Origin: an uncultured Streptococcus sp.
GTDB taxonomy: Bacteria > Bacillota > Bacilli > Lactobacillales > Streptococcaceae
Direction of reading: 5' to 3'
DNA: 64,000 nucleotides
NCBI GenBank assembly: GCA_934229725.1
Contig: CAKQDX010000003.1
Coordinates: 1-64,000 of the forward strand
Shown: piece after piece, positions 20,074 to 27,769 of the stretch
Position numbering within the stretch: position 1 is the first letter of the stretch
How the letters are laid out: every line of letters starts with the position of its first letter
Notes under the pieces: generated by a model
The model's database searches: none
Seen by the model: only the letters and a program-made list of their open reading frames with translations
What the model was told of the DNA's origin: nothing
Made by a program: the position numbers and the translations under genes

Positions 20074-21162
20074 CTATTTCTTCCTTATATGGTTGTCGTT
20101 CCAGCTCTGTAATTCTTGATAGGACTTGACTTTACCTTCCTCCTTAGTCGGCTTAAAGGCGCTAACCGGTAACTCGTAGGCATCTTGCCCCACTGGTGCC
20201 ATCCAGTGTAGCAAGGTATTAACCCAAGCCTCGTTGGTGACTTTATTTGGGAGACTGTAAATTCTCGCATGTTTGGTCTTAATCGCCTCGTAGGCATCTT
20301 TTTGCTCTTTAGCAAAGTTGGTATTGTCCATATTAAGACTTCTGTCCTTGGCTGAAAGGTAGTATAAAGCAGGCAGATTACCAGTTGGAGTTTTACTACG
20401 ATCATCAAAATCTTTACCATTAGTTGCACTTCTAAACATCTCAAGACCAAAAGGTGCTAACGTCTTAGAGATATCAACACTAGCGTACTTAAATTCCGTC
20501 TCCAATGTATCGGAGTTGGTTGGAATGTACATTTCCTCTATCTTTTGTGAATAAAGATTGAGGAACTTTTTGTTGGAAATCGGGTCAGCTGACGATGCCC
20601 CAAATGGCAATTGTAGGTAGCCCTGTCCATTGAGCATGAAAAGCAATAGACTTGCCTGATTTAGATAATCTTCATCCCCAGCTTTTTTAGCCAATTTCAA
20701 GAGGTCAATTTGTTTCGGTTTTTGATTTGGTTTTTCCGTGTCATAGACATAGATATTATAGTAGTCATACTTGTAAAGACTGTCACCCTTGGCATTTTTC
20801 TTACCAGATTCATCCCCCTTGTACTCTTGAGTGACGAGATATTGACCAGCTACCCCCACAATGTTAAACATGTTTCTATCCTGACCAGGGTTTGGTGTCA
20901 CGAGTAAAAATTCCTTATTATCCCCGAAGGTTTTCAGAGTAATCTTAAACAAAGGATCTTCTGCATTGCTGCCTGAATAGAGGGTAGTGCTTGACTTGCC
21001 GGATGCGTTCGAGCCTTTAGCAGCCTTACTGCTACCATTGACAGCAAAAAAGATAGCTATCCCAGCAATAACAAAGAGAAGCGCCACTAAGAGACCAATA
21101 AAAACAGCCTTGGTCGTCTTATCACTCTTAGGTGAGGGCTTTGGCATAAACTTATTTTCCAT
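20074..21162 (-). CDS. Single-pass membrane protein of unknown function
   Basis: I do not recognise this family. The likely start is the ATG at 21162 (protein begins MENKFMPKPS, 362 aa), because GGGAGA lies 6 bases upstream. A longer in-frame reading from 21228 would start inside the promoter. Residues about 20-42 form one membrane helix (FIGLLVALLFVIAGIAIFF) after a short Lys-rich cytoplasmic tail, and a Ser/Lys/Gly linker follows. The remaining ~290 residues are hydrophilic and should lie outside the membrane; they are rich in Lys, Asp and Tyr and have no cysteine. It has its own promoter and terminator, so it looks monocistronic. It is divergent from the ABC-F gene. A cell-envelope role is only a guess. 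Confidence 0.75.
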   Translation of the reverse strand: MENKFMPKPSPKSDKTTKAVFIGLLVALLFVIAGIAIFFAVNGSSKAAKGSNASGKSSTTLYSGSNAEDPLFKITLKTFGDNKEFLLVTPNPGQDRNMFNIVGVAGQYLVTQEYKGDESGKKNAKGDSLYKYDYYNIYVYDTEKPNQKPKQIDLLKLAKKAGDEDYLNQASLLLFMLNGQGYLQLPFGASSADPISNKKFLNLYSQKIEEMYIPTNSDTLETEFKYASVDISKTLAPFGLEMFRSATNGKDFDDRSKTPTGNLPALYYLSAKDRSLNMDNTNFAKEQKDAYEAIKTKHARIYSLPNKVTNEAWVNTLLHWMAPVGQDAYELPVSAFKPTKEEGKVKSYQELQSWNDNHIRKK

Positions 21163-21192
21163 AATAATCTCCCATTTTTCAGTATTACTTCT

Positions 21193-21221
21193 AGTATAGC
21201 ATAGACAGGGAGGATTGATAA
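21193..21221 (-). promoter_or_regulatory. Promoter of the 20074-21162 gene
   Basis: On the minus strand a -35-like TTATCA (21216-21221), a 17-bp spacer and TATACT (21193-21198) are present, with TG one base before the -10. The start codon at 21162 is about 30 nt downstream. Confidence 0.6.
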
Positions 21222-21262
21222 GGTGCATGGGAGGTCTAATAAGACTGGGGTCTCATTTTCAT

Positions 21263-21291
21263 TTGACAAAACCACTCAGACAACGTACAAT
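21263..21291 (+). promoter_or_regulatory. Promoter of the ABC-F leader and gene
   Basis: TTGACA (21263-21268), a 17-bp spacer and TACAAT (21286-21291) closely match consensus. Transcription should start near 21298, leaving a leader of about 300 nt before the ABC-F start codon. Confidence 0.75.
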
Positions 21292-21297
21292 TGATGC

Positions 21298-21597
21298 AAG
21301 TAATATTCGGAGGTAAATGGAGACATGAACAACTAAGTCTATTCACAATAAACCTGCTTTATTTGATAGATTGTTTTCATGTCTTTTTTGCGCTCTTTTT
21401 CTGTAGAAAACTTATTGGTGGTATCTGTGTTTTTTTTGCATCCATACCATCACTATCTCCTAGAGGGCTTTTTAGCTAGATTCAAGACGGTTCTATCTTA
21501 TAAGGTAGGACTGTTTTTTGACCTTTGATATTGTTTGAAGCGAAAATCGTATTTTCCATGAAATAATATCCACAAACCCACTGACCTAGGAGGTCCT
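21298..21597 (+). promoter_or_regulatory. Attenuator-like leader upstream of the ABC-F gene
   Basis: The ~300-nt leader begins with a GGAGG site (21309-21313) and a tiny possible uORF, ATG AAC AAC TAA, at 21325-21336. That uORF sits at the edge of a hairpin pairing AGACATGAA (21321-21329) with TTCATGTCT (21376-21384), which runs into TTTTTT. A second terminator-like hairpin lies at 21490-21511, followed by a T-run. A further stem of GTGGTAT with ATACCAT type lies around 21419-21450. Ribosome stalling on such short leaders is an established way of inducing ABC-F resistance genes. Applying it here is inference from layout. Confidence 0.6.
21489..21519 (+). terminator. Terminator-like hairpin between the leader and the ABC-F gene
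   Basis: GTTCTATC (21490-21497 region) pairs with GGTAGGAC (21504-21511), including two G-U pairs, and TTTTTT follows at 21514-21519. It lies inside the leader, 80 bp before the ABC-F start, so it would have to be read through for expression. Confidence 0.6.
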
Positions 21598-23121
21598 ATG
21601 ATACAGATTCAACACCTAACCATAACACATACTAAAGATTTTCGTGAACTCGTTCATGACTTAAATCTAACAATAACTCTAGGCGAAAAAGTCGCCATCA
21701 TTGGGGAAGAAGGCAATGGAAAATCTAGTCTTCTTGCCCTCCTGGTTAATCCAAAAACACATTTCGACCATCTTTCTTACGAGGGAACTATTACTAAACC
21801 AGATAGCCCTCAGGTCTATATTCCCCAGCAAATTTCGGAAAACTTGCAAGCCCTAACCCTTAACGACTACTTCTTTGCAGATACTTATGACCTAGACTAT
21901 GCTACCCTCTATCGTCTGGCTGATGAACTTCATTTTGATAGTGATCGTTTTGCTAGCAGTCAGCTTATCTCCACTCTGTCTGGTGGTGAGAAACTCAAAA
22001 TTCAACTCATTCGAGAATTAGCCCGTCCCCACGACATCATTTTTCTTGATGAGCCCTCAAACGATATGGACTTGACTACTATGACTTGGCTAAAAAATTT
22101 TATCAAACATTCTGATCAAACCATAATCTATATCTCACATGACGAGGACCTACTAAGCAAGACAGCAGATACCATTATCCACCTAGAACTCTTTAAACGT
22201 CGTCGACAAGCCAGGACCAGTGTGGAACATCTCGACTATGATAACTATAGTCAACAACGCTACGATGCTTTCCAGCAACAAATGCAGCAAGCGAAAACCG
22301 AGAAAAAAGCCTATGACAAAGCCATGGCCAAGCATCGCCGTATCAAACAAAATGTCCAAACTACTTTACGGAATACGCATGATAGCACGCAAGGACGATT
22401 GCTTGCTAAAAAGATGAAGGCTATCCTCTCGCAAGAAAAACGCTACGACCGTCTTGCCCAAGACATGACGCAGATGCCTGATAAAGAAGACAGTATTGAA
22501 CTATTCTTCTCTCATATCGACCCTCTGCCTCAGGGAAAATATCTCTTAAATCTGGATGAGAAGCAGATAAACATAGCTCCTCACCTAACCATTGACCATC
22601 TCAAACTTTCTTTGAAAGGGCAAGAAAAAATTGGTATTGTTGGAGATAACGGCTGTGGTAAATCCACTCTCTTACACTTTCTCTACCAAGAACTTAGCAA
22701 GAAGACAGACCTGACTATTGGCTACATGCCTCAACGTTATGACGCTATCTTGCCAGTGGAACTGTCTCCAATAGCATTTTTGAGTAAGACTGGCGACAAG
22801 TCTGAACGAGAGGTTATAAATTCCCATCTCGCTAACCTCAACTTTAGTCATGATGAAATGAACCATGCCATTTCTGATTTATCTGGAGGACAGAAAGGAA
22901 AACTACTTCTGCTACACCTGGTCTTAAAAAGCCCTCAGCTCCTTATCCTAGATGAACCAACCAGAAATTTTTCACCCACCTCACAACCCCAAGTCCGACA
23001 GCTCTTCGAGAACTATCCAGGTGCAATTCTTACAGTCTCACATGATGTCAACTACCTCAGACAAGTTTGCCAAAAGATATATCGCCTGGGCTCACACGGT
23101 TTAGAAGAAGTTGAGATTTAG
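21598..23121 (+). CDS. ABC-F family ATPase (ribosome-associated type, possible antibiotic resistance)
   Basis: A 507-aa protein with two ABC ATPase domains and no membrane segments, which is the ABC-F plan. ABC-F proteins bind the ribosomal E-site; some translate past problem sequences and others remove bound antibiotics. The first domain has Walker A GEEGNGKS (36-43), signature LSGGEK and Walker B FLDEPSNDMD. The charged linker lies at about 200-300. The second domain has Walker A GDNGCGKST (349-357), signature LSGGQKGK and LILDEPTRNFSP, followed by TVSHD. The second D-loop is unusual (RNFS in place of NHLD), a variant I associate with uncharacterised Firmicute ABC-F proteins. The start has AGGAGG. 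The attenuator-like leader favours a drug-inducible resistance role, but the drug class cannot be told. Confidence 0.88.
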   Translation: MIQIQHLTITHTKDFRELVHDLNLTITLGEKVAIIGEEGNGKSSLLALLVNPKTHFDHLSYEGTITKPDSPQVYIPQQISENLQALTLNDYFFADTYDLDYATLYRLADELHFDSDRFASSQLISTLSGGEKLKIQLIRELARPHDIIFLDEPSNDMDLTTMTWLKNFIKHSDQTIIYISHDEDLLSKTADTIIHLELFKRRRQARTSVEHLDYDNYSQQRYDAFQQQMQQAKTEKKAYDKAMAKHRRIKQNVQTTLRNTHDSTQGRLLAKKMKAILSQEKRYDRLAQDMTQMPDKEDSIELFFSHIDPLPQGKYLLNLDEKQINIAPHLTIDHLKLSLKGQEKIGIVGDNGCGKSTLLHFLYQELSKKTDLTIGYMPQRYDAILPVELSPIAFLSKTGDKSEREVINSHLANLNFSHDEMNHAISDLSGGQKGKLLLLHLVLKSPQLLILDEPTRNFSPTSQPQVRQLFENYPGAILTVSHDVNYLRQVCQKIYRLGSHGLEEVEI

Positions 23122-23185
23122 GATACAAAACAATACTTCGATTTTGCAAGGAACATCTCAAAACATTTTATATCAGATACAAAAA

Positions 23186-23206
23186 AACTCAGGCAAAACC
23201 TGAGTT
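23186..23206. terminator. Bidirectional terminator between ABC-F and the exporter operon
   Basis: AACTCAGG/CCTGAGTT with a CAAAA loop has A- and T-rich flanks on both sides. It lies between two convergent genes, so it can serve the ABC-F gene (plus) and the exporter (minus). Confidence 0.85.
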
Positions 23207-23215
23207 CTTTTCGTC

Positions 23216-25084
23216 TTAATCAATTTCAAGACCACCGGTATAGAGTCGGTAGTAAGTACCACCTTGCTCCATAAGACTGTCGTGGTCACCACGTTCAATG
23301 ATACGTCCGTGATCCATTACCATAATCACATCAGAGTTTACGATGGTTGAAAGACGGTGGGCGATAACAAAGACCGTGCGTCCTTCCATAAGTCGGTCCA
23401 TCCCCTCTTGTACCATTTTTTCGGTACGAGAGTCAATAGAGGATGTCGCCTCGTCAAGGATAAGAACTGGTGCATTGGCAAGGGCAGCACGCGCAATGGC
23501 GATTAGCTGACGTTGTCCGTTAGACAAGCCTGCGCCATCGTCTGTCAGAACAGTGTCATATCCATTGTCCAAGTGTTGCACAAAGGAATCCACGTTAGCA
23601 ATGCGGGCAGCTTCAAGGATTTCCTCACGAGTCGCATCCGCACGGCCATAGGCAATATTTTCAGCGATAGTTCCTGTGAAGAGATGGGTATCTTGAAGCA
23701 CGATACCAAGTGAGCGACGAAGAGAGTCTTTTTCAATCAGTTTGACATCGATACCATCATAGGTTATCACACCAGATTGGATGTCATAGAAACGGTTAAT
23801 CAAGTTGGTAATCGTCGTCTTACCAGCACCCGTCGCACCGACAAAAGCAACCTTTTGTCCCTTGTCTGCATAGAGGTTAACGTCGTGAAGGATTTGTTTC
23901 TTACCATCGTAAGAGAAATCAACGTCTTGGAAGACCACATTTCCGACCAACTCGACCAATTCGTAATCGCCATTTGGACGTGGGTGCTTCCAAGCCCAGT
24001 GGTTGGTTTTCTTTTCTGTCACAACCATTTGACCGTCTACCAATTCGTAATTAACCAAAGTGACCTTACCTTGATTCACTTCCTCTGCTTCATCCAGAAG
24101 GTCAAAGATACGATCGGCACCAGCCAGCGCCATAAGGACAAAGTTAAGTTGTTGAGACACCTGAGTAATAGGGCCATTGAAGGAACGGTTCAATTGTAGG
24201 AAGGCCATGAGACCACCGATAGTCAAGCCACCCACACCATTGAGGGCAAAGACCCCACCGACCAAAGCAGTCAAGACGAAGGATACATTTCCTAAGTTCC
24301 CAAGGATTGGCATGAGGACATTGGCATAGCGATTGGCCAAGTATGAGGATTGGAAGAGTTCTTCATTAATCTTGTCAAAGTCAGCCATGCTTTCTTCTTC
24401 GTGGACAAAGGCCTTGACCACTTTTTGACCTGACATCATTTCTTCGATAAAGCCATTCTCAATTCCTAAATTCTTTTGTTGCTCACCGAAGTAACGGCCT
24501 GATTTAGCGGATACATTTTTAATAACCAAAAACATGATACCTACCATGACTAAAACCACGATAAAGAGAAGTGGACTCACGGTAAGCATGGTTACTGTCA
24601 CACCAATAAGGGTAATAGCCGTTTGCAAGAGTTGGGGAATGGATTGCTCAATGGCCTGACGGAGGGCATCGATGTCATTGGTATAGATCGACATGATGTC
24701 CCCGTGTTTATGAGTGTCAAAGTAACGAATAGGGAGCTTTTGCATACGAGCAAAGAGCTGATTACGAAGGGAACGTAGGGAATCTTGTGAAATCGTCGCC
24801 ATGAGGAGAGAAGCCACATAGTTGGCAACCACACCGATAAGACAGAAGACAGCCACTGAAGTCAAGAAACGTAACAGTGGCCCAAAATCATGACTACCAG
24901 ACTTGACCATGGGTTGAACGTAAACGTCCACCAAGGACTGAATCGAAGCCGTCAAATTAACCGTTGCCAAAGAAGCTACAACGATAAGGACAAAGGAGAT
25001 ACTAAGTGAAAGCTTGTAGTCTTGCCACAAAAAGCGTAGAAGACGTGCTAGTGAGCCCCAGCTGGCTTTTTTCTTATTTTGCAT
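23216..25084 (-). CDS. ABC exporter half-transporter, catalytic subunit (membrane + ATPase domains)
   Basis: A 622-aa type I ABC exporter half with six membrane helices in the N-terminal half and an ATPase domain from about residue 375. Visible motifs are Walker A GATGAGKTT, a VLQDTHLF Q-loop, signature LSNGQRQ, Walker B VLILDEATSSID with the catalytic Glu, and IAHRLST. The signature has Asn where LSGGQ is usual. It is the second gene of a pair and overlaps the end of its partner (25074-26819) by 11 bp, suggesting coupled translation. The pair resembles heterodimeric multidrug exporters such as PatA/PatB, EfrA/EfrB and LmrC/LmrD. The substrate is unknown; drug or lipid efflux is inferred from family. 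Confidence 0.88.
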   Translation of the reverse strand: MQNKKKASWGSLARLLRFLWQDYKLSLSISFVLIVVASLATVNLTASIQSLVDVYVQPMVKSGSHDFGPLLRFLTSVAVFCLIGVVANYVASLLMATISQDSLRSLRNQLFARMQKLPIRYFDTHKHGDIMSIYTNDIDALRQAIEQSIPQLLQTAITLIGVTVTMLTVSPLLFIVVLVMVGIMFLVIKNVSAKSGRYFGEQQKNLGIENGFIEEMMSGQKVVKAFVHEEESMADFDKINEELFQSSYLANRYANVLMPILGNLGNVSFVLTALVGGVFALNGVGGLTIGGLMAFLQLNRSFNGPITQVSQQLNFVLMALAGADRIFDLLDEAEEVNQGKVTLVNYELVDGQMVVTEKKTNHWAWKHPRPNGDYELVELVGNVVFQDVDFSYDGKKQILHDVNLYADKGQKVAFVGATGAGKTTITNLINRFYDIQSGVITYDGIDVKLIEKDSLRRSLGIVLQDTHLFTGTIAENIAYGRADATREEILEAARIANVDSFVQHLDNGYDTVLTDDGAGLSNGQRQLIAIARAALANAPVLILDEATSSIDSRTEKMVQEGMDRLMEGRTVFVIAHRLSTIVNSDVIMVMDHGRIIERGDHDSLMEQGGTYYRLYTGGLEID

Positions 25085-26819
25085 CTGCTACTCCTTTCCC
25101 TTGTGTTTGCATCTTGTAAACGTCACGATAGATGGCATTATTAGCCACCAAGTCGTCATGACTACCAATAGCATCGATACGGCCATCATTCATGACGATG
25201 ATACGATCTGCATCTTGGATAGATGAAATCCGTTGACCGATGATGATTTTAGTCGTGTCCTTAAGACTTGAAGCGAAACCTTGACGAATCAAACTATCTG
25301 TCTTGGTATCGACTGCTGATGTCGAATCATCCAGAATCAAAATTTTCGGATTCATGAGGAGGGCACGTGCGATACAAAGACGTTGACGTTGTCCCCCTGA
25401 GACATTGGCTCCACCACGTTCAATCTTGGTGTCATAGCCATCCTTAAACTCTTGGATAAATTCATCAGCTTGGGCAATCATACAAGCTTCAATGATTTCT
25501 TCATCTGTTGCCTGTTTATTTCCCCAGCGCATATTTTCCTTAATGGTCCCTGAGAAAAGAACGTTGGTTTGAAGCACCATGGCAACTTGTTTACGCAAGC
25601 TATCCAAATCATAGTCCTTAACATTGTGGCCAGCAACCTTGACTTGACCAGTTTCCACATCATAGAGACGAGGAATCAGCTGAACCAGACTAGATTTTCC
25701 TGAACCCGTTCCACCAAGAATACCGATAACTTCACCAGACTTAATATCAAGCGTAATATCTTTGAGGACATGGGTCTTGTCACCATTTTCATCCGTGTAT
25801 GAGAAGTCCACATGATCAAAGCTGATAGAACCATCTGCAACTTCTGTCAAACCATTTTCAGGTGAAAGGATAGTCGCTTCAGTACTGAGGACATCATTAA
25901 TACGTTCCACAGAAGCCATAGAAATGGACAACATGACAAAGATCATCATGAACATCATGAGTGAGATGAGGATAGTCATGGTGTAGCTGAACATAGAGGT
26001 TAATTCACCTGTAGATAGGTTACCGACAACGATGAGGTGAGCACCAAACCAAGAAATCATGAGGAAGGACGCATACATTGACAACATCATGGCTGGGTTA
26101 GACATGACAACCACACGAATAGCACGCATAAACATTTGATAAATGCGACGTGAGGCCTTCTTGAATTTGTCAGTCTCTTCCTGCTCCTTAACATAGGATT
26201 TCACCACACGCATGTTGGTGATATTTTCCTTGATACTGTTGTTAAGGTTGTCATAAGCCTCAAAAACCTGAGTAAAGAGAGGATATACAATCTTGGTAAT
26301 AAGCGCTAGAATCACACCAAGGAAGAGCGTTACGCCAACGAAAATCCAAGCCATTTGACCATTGATAAGAAAACTAGCAGTAATGGCAAAAATCAGGTTG
26401 AGCGGGGCACGCACACAGATGCGGATAATCATTTGATAAGAGTTCTGAACGTTGGTAACATCAGTCATCATACGAGTTACCAGACCACCAGCTGAGAACT
26501 TATCGATATTTTCAAAAGAGAAACTTTGAACCTTCCTGAAAATGGCCTGACGTAGATTCTTGGCAAATCCAGCAGAGGCAAAGGCCGCATAGCGAGCCGA
26601 CTGCATACCGCAGAAAAGGGATAGAAAGGCGCAGACCAACATGAGGCCACCGTAGAGCCAAATGTTAGACATGTTGGACTGCTGGACACCTTTGTCCAAA
26701 AGATTAGCCATGACAAAGGGAATGGAAATCTCAAACATGACTTCTAGCATCATGAAGAGGGACGCTAGGATTGAGGGCTTCTTGTATTCCTTTATCTGGG
26801 CGATCAGGGTTTGAAACAT
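25074..26819 (-). CDS. ABC exporter half-transporter, degenerate-site subunit
   Basis: A 581-aa half-exporter with six membrane helices followed by an ATPase domain from about residue 325. It has Walker A GGTGSGKSS, a VLQTNVLF Q-loop and signature VSGGQRQR. Its Walker B reads ILILDDSTSAVD, so Asp replaces the catalytic Glu. It also reads GQRISS where a switch His is normally found. These changes mark the non-catalytic site of an asymmetric heterodimeric exporter, whose second site is supplied by the 622-aa partner. A GGAGG site precedes the ATG. It is the first gene of the operon and follows an unusually long leader with tandem repeats. Confidence 0.88.
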   Translation of the reverse strand: MFQTLIAQIKEYKKPSILASLFMMLEVMFEISIPFVMANLLDKGVQQSNMSNIWLYGGLMLVCAFLSLFCGMQSARYAAFASAGFAKNLRQAIFRKVQSFSFENIDKFSAGGLVTRMMTDVTNVQNSYQMIIRICVRAPLNLIFAITASFLINGQMAWIFVGVTLFLGVILALITKIVYPLFTQVFEAYDNLNNSIKENITNMRVVKSYVKEQEETDKFKKASRRIYQMFMRAIRVVVMSNPAMMLSMYASFLMISWFGAHLIVVGNLSTGELTSMFSYTMTILISLMMFMMIFVMLSISMASVERINDVLSTEATILSPENGLTEVADGSISFDHVDFSYTDENGDKTHVLKDITLDIKSGEVIGILGGTGSGKSSLVQLIPRLYDVETGQVKVAGHNVKDYDLDSLRKQVAMVLQTNVLFSGTIKENMRWGNKQATDEEIIEACMIAQADEFIQEFKDGYDTKIERGGANVSGGQRQRLCIARALLMNPKILILDDSTSAVDTKTDSLIRQGFASSLKDTTKIIIGQRISSIQDADRIIVMNDGRIDAIGSHDDLVANNAIYRDVYKMQTQGKGVADAK

Positions 26820-26909
26820 AGTTACCTCCGTTTTTTATTCTTTTTCTTTTTTTGATGCTTTCTTAAGTGATGGCGGACGTCAGCGACCGACGCAGTCGTT
26901 CCATGACTA

Positions 26910-26967
26910 GTTATCGAGCCAAAGTCTCGATAACTCCGCTTCCTATAACTGCTTCTGCAGTTATAGG
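26910..26967 (-). other. Two strong hairpins upstream of the exporter start
   Basis: CCTATAACTGC (26942-26952) pairs perfectly over 11 bp with GCAGTTATAGG (26957-26967), with a TTCT loop. GTTATCGAG (26910-26918) pairs over 9 bp with CTCGATAAC (26926-26934). Neither is followed by a T-run on the minus strand, so they are not ordinary terminators. Confidence 0.7.
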
Positions 26968-26971
26968 AATA

Positions 26972-27430
26972 TCATCACGGCGAAAGCATCGTTGTTGAGC
27001 AGAGCGAACTGTTTGCATCTAATTCTACTCTCAACAAGACTGAGCAAATTTAGACAACAATTGCCACGGCGAAAAATATCGCCTGCTCGATGCAGAGCGT
27101 GTTTCAGGCAGCGATAGTTAAAGCAAGTTCTCTAAGTCATCACAGCGAAAGCATCGCTTGTGAGCAGAGCGAACTGTTTGTATCTAATTCTACTTTCAAC
27201 AAAGACTGAGCAGATTTAGATAACTGTTGCCACGGCGAAAAATATCGCCTGCTCGATGCAGAGCGTGTTTCAGGTAGCGATAGATTAGGCGAGTTCTCTA
27301 AGTCATCACGACGAAAGCATCGCTTGTGAGCAGGGCGGACTGCTAGCATCTAATTCTACTTTCAACAAAGACTGAGCAGATTTAGATAACTGTTGCCACG
27401 GCGAAAAATATCGCCTGTTCGATGCAGAGC
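26972..27430. repeat. Three tandem ~165-bp noncoding repeats
   Basis: Units begin with TCATCAC at 26972, 27137 and 27303, giving periods of 165 and 166 bp; the last copy is cut short near 27430. Each holds a GCGA-AAGCA-TCGC-type hairpin (weaker in the first unit), a conserved CTAATTCTACT text, a perfect GGCGA/TCGCC hairpin and a GCTC/GAGC or similar stem. Units 2 and 3 are closer to each other than to unit 1. I do not recognise them as BOX or RUP elements. Confidence 0.85.
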
Positions 27431-27562
27431 AAAGCTTAATATGAACAGTCTAAATGCTCATCCTTTATCTATAAAAGAACGGTCATACCCTTTTGAGGGC
27501 ATATAAAAGCCCCTGAGGGATGGGCCCTAGGGAGACTTCGTTTTAATATAGATGTTACTTAT

Positions 27563-27591
27563 AGTATAGGTTAATGTGACTTAAATTGCAA
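27563..27591 (-). promoter_or_regulatory. Promoter of the ABC exporter operon
   Basis: On the minus strand TTGCAA (27586-27591), a 17-bp spacer and TATACT (27563-27568) are found. It would start transcription near 27556, over 700 nt before the first gene. A closer promoter hidden among the repeats cannot be excluded. Confidence 0.5.
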
Positions 27592-27769
27592 GTAAAATAC
27601 TATGAGACCAGGATTTCTTCTGATTTCCTCATTTCTTTGACCTGAAATCTGTTCATTTTTCACAAACTTATCCAAAACATTCGGAAATTACTCTTAATCG
27701 TAGCGGAAATTTGTTTTCTTCTCCTATTTATAATAGACTATCACTAACATTAGATGAAAAGGTGATTCT

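Larger units (their letters stand above)
26820..27556 (-). promoter_or_regulatory. Long (~735 nt) structured leader of the ABC exporter operon
   Basis: From the predicted start near 27556 to the ATG at 26819 there is no convincing coding sequence. The leader contains, in order of transcription: GC-rich stems with a short T-run (27485-27530), three ~165-bp tandem repeats rich in small hairpins, and two strong hairpins (26942-26967 and 26910-26934). A GGAGG ribosome site follows. Its length and structure suggest RNA-level control of exporter expression, or an independent small RNA. No known riboswitch class was recognised. Confidence 0.45.

Noticed and set aside
21291..21479. A 62-codon plus-strand frame upstream of the ABC-F gene
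   Set aside because: It crosses the attenuator hairpins and has no good ribosome site; the short uORF at 21325 fits better.
27140..27349. A 69-codon minus-strand frame in the exporter leader
   Set aside because: It runs across the 165-bp repeats, has no ribosome site, and the repeat period is not kept in frame (165 and 166 bp).
26972..27430. The three 165-bp repeats as a CRISPR array
   Set aside because: Whole units repeat with no unique spacers, and no cas genes are near.
27484..27530. A known riboswitch upstream of the exporter
   Set aside because: The GC-rich stems do not match the conserved cores of the guanidine, preQ1, fluoride or T-box classes as I know them.
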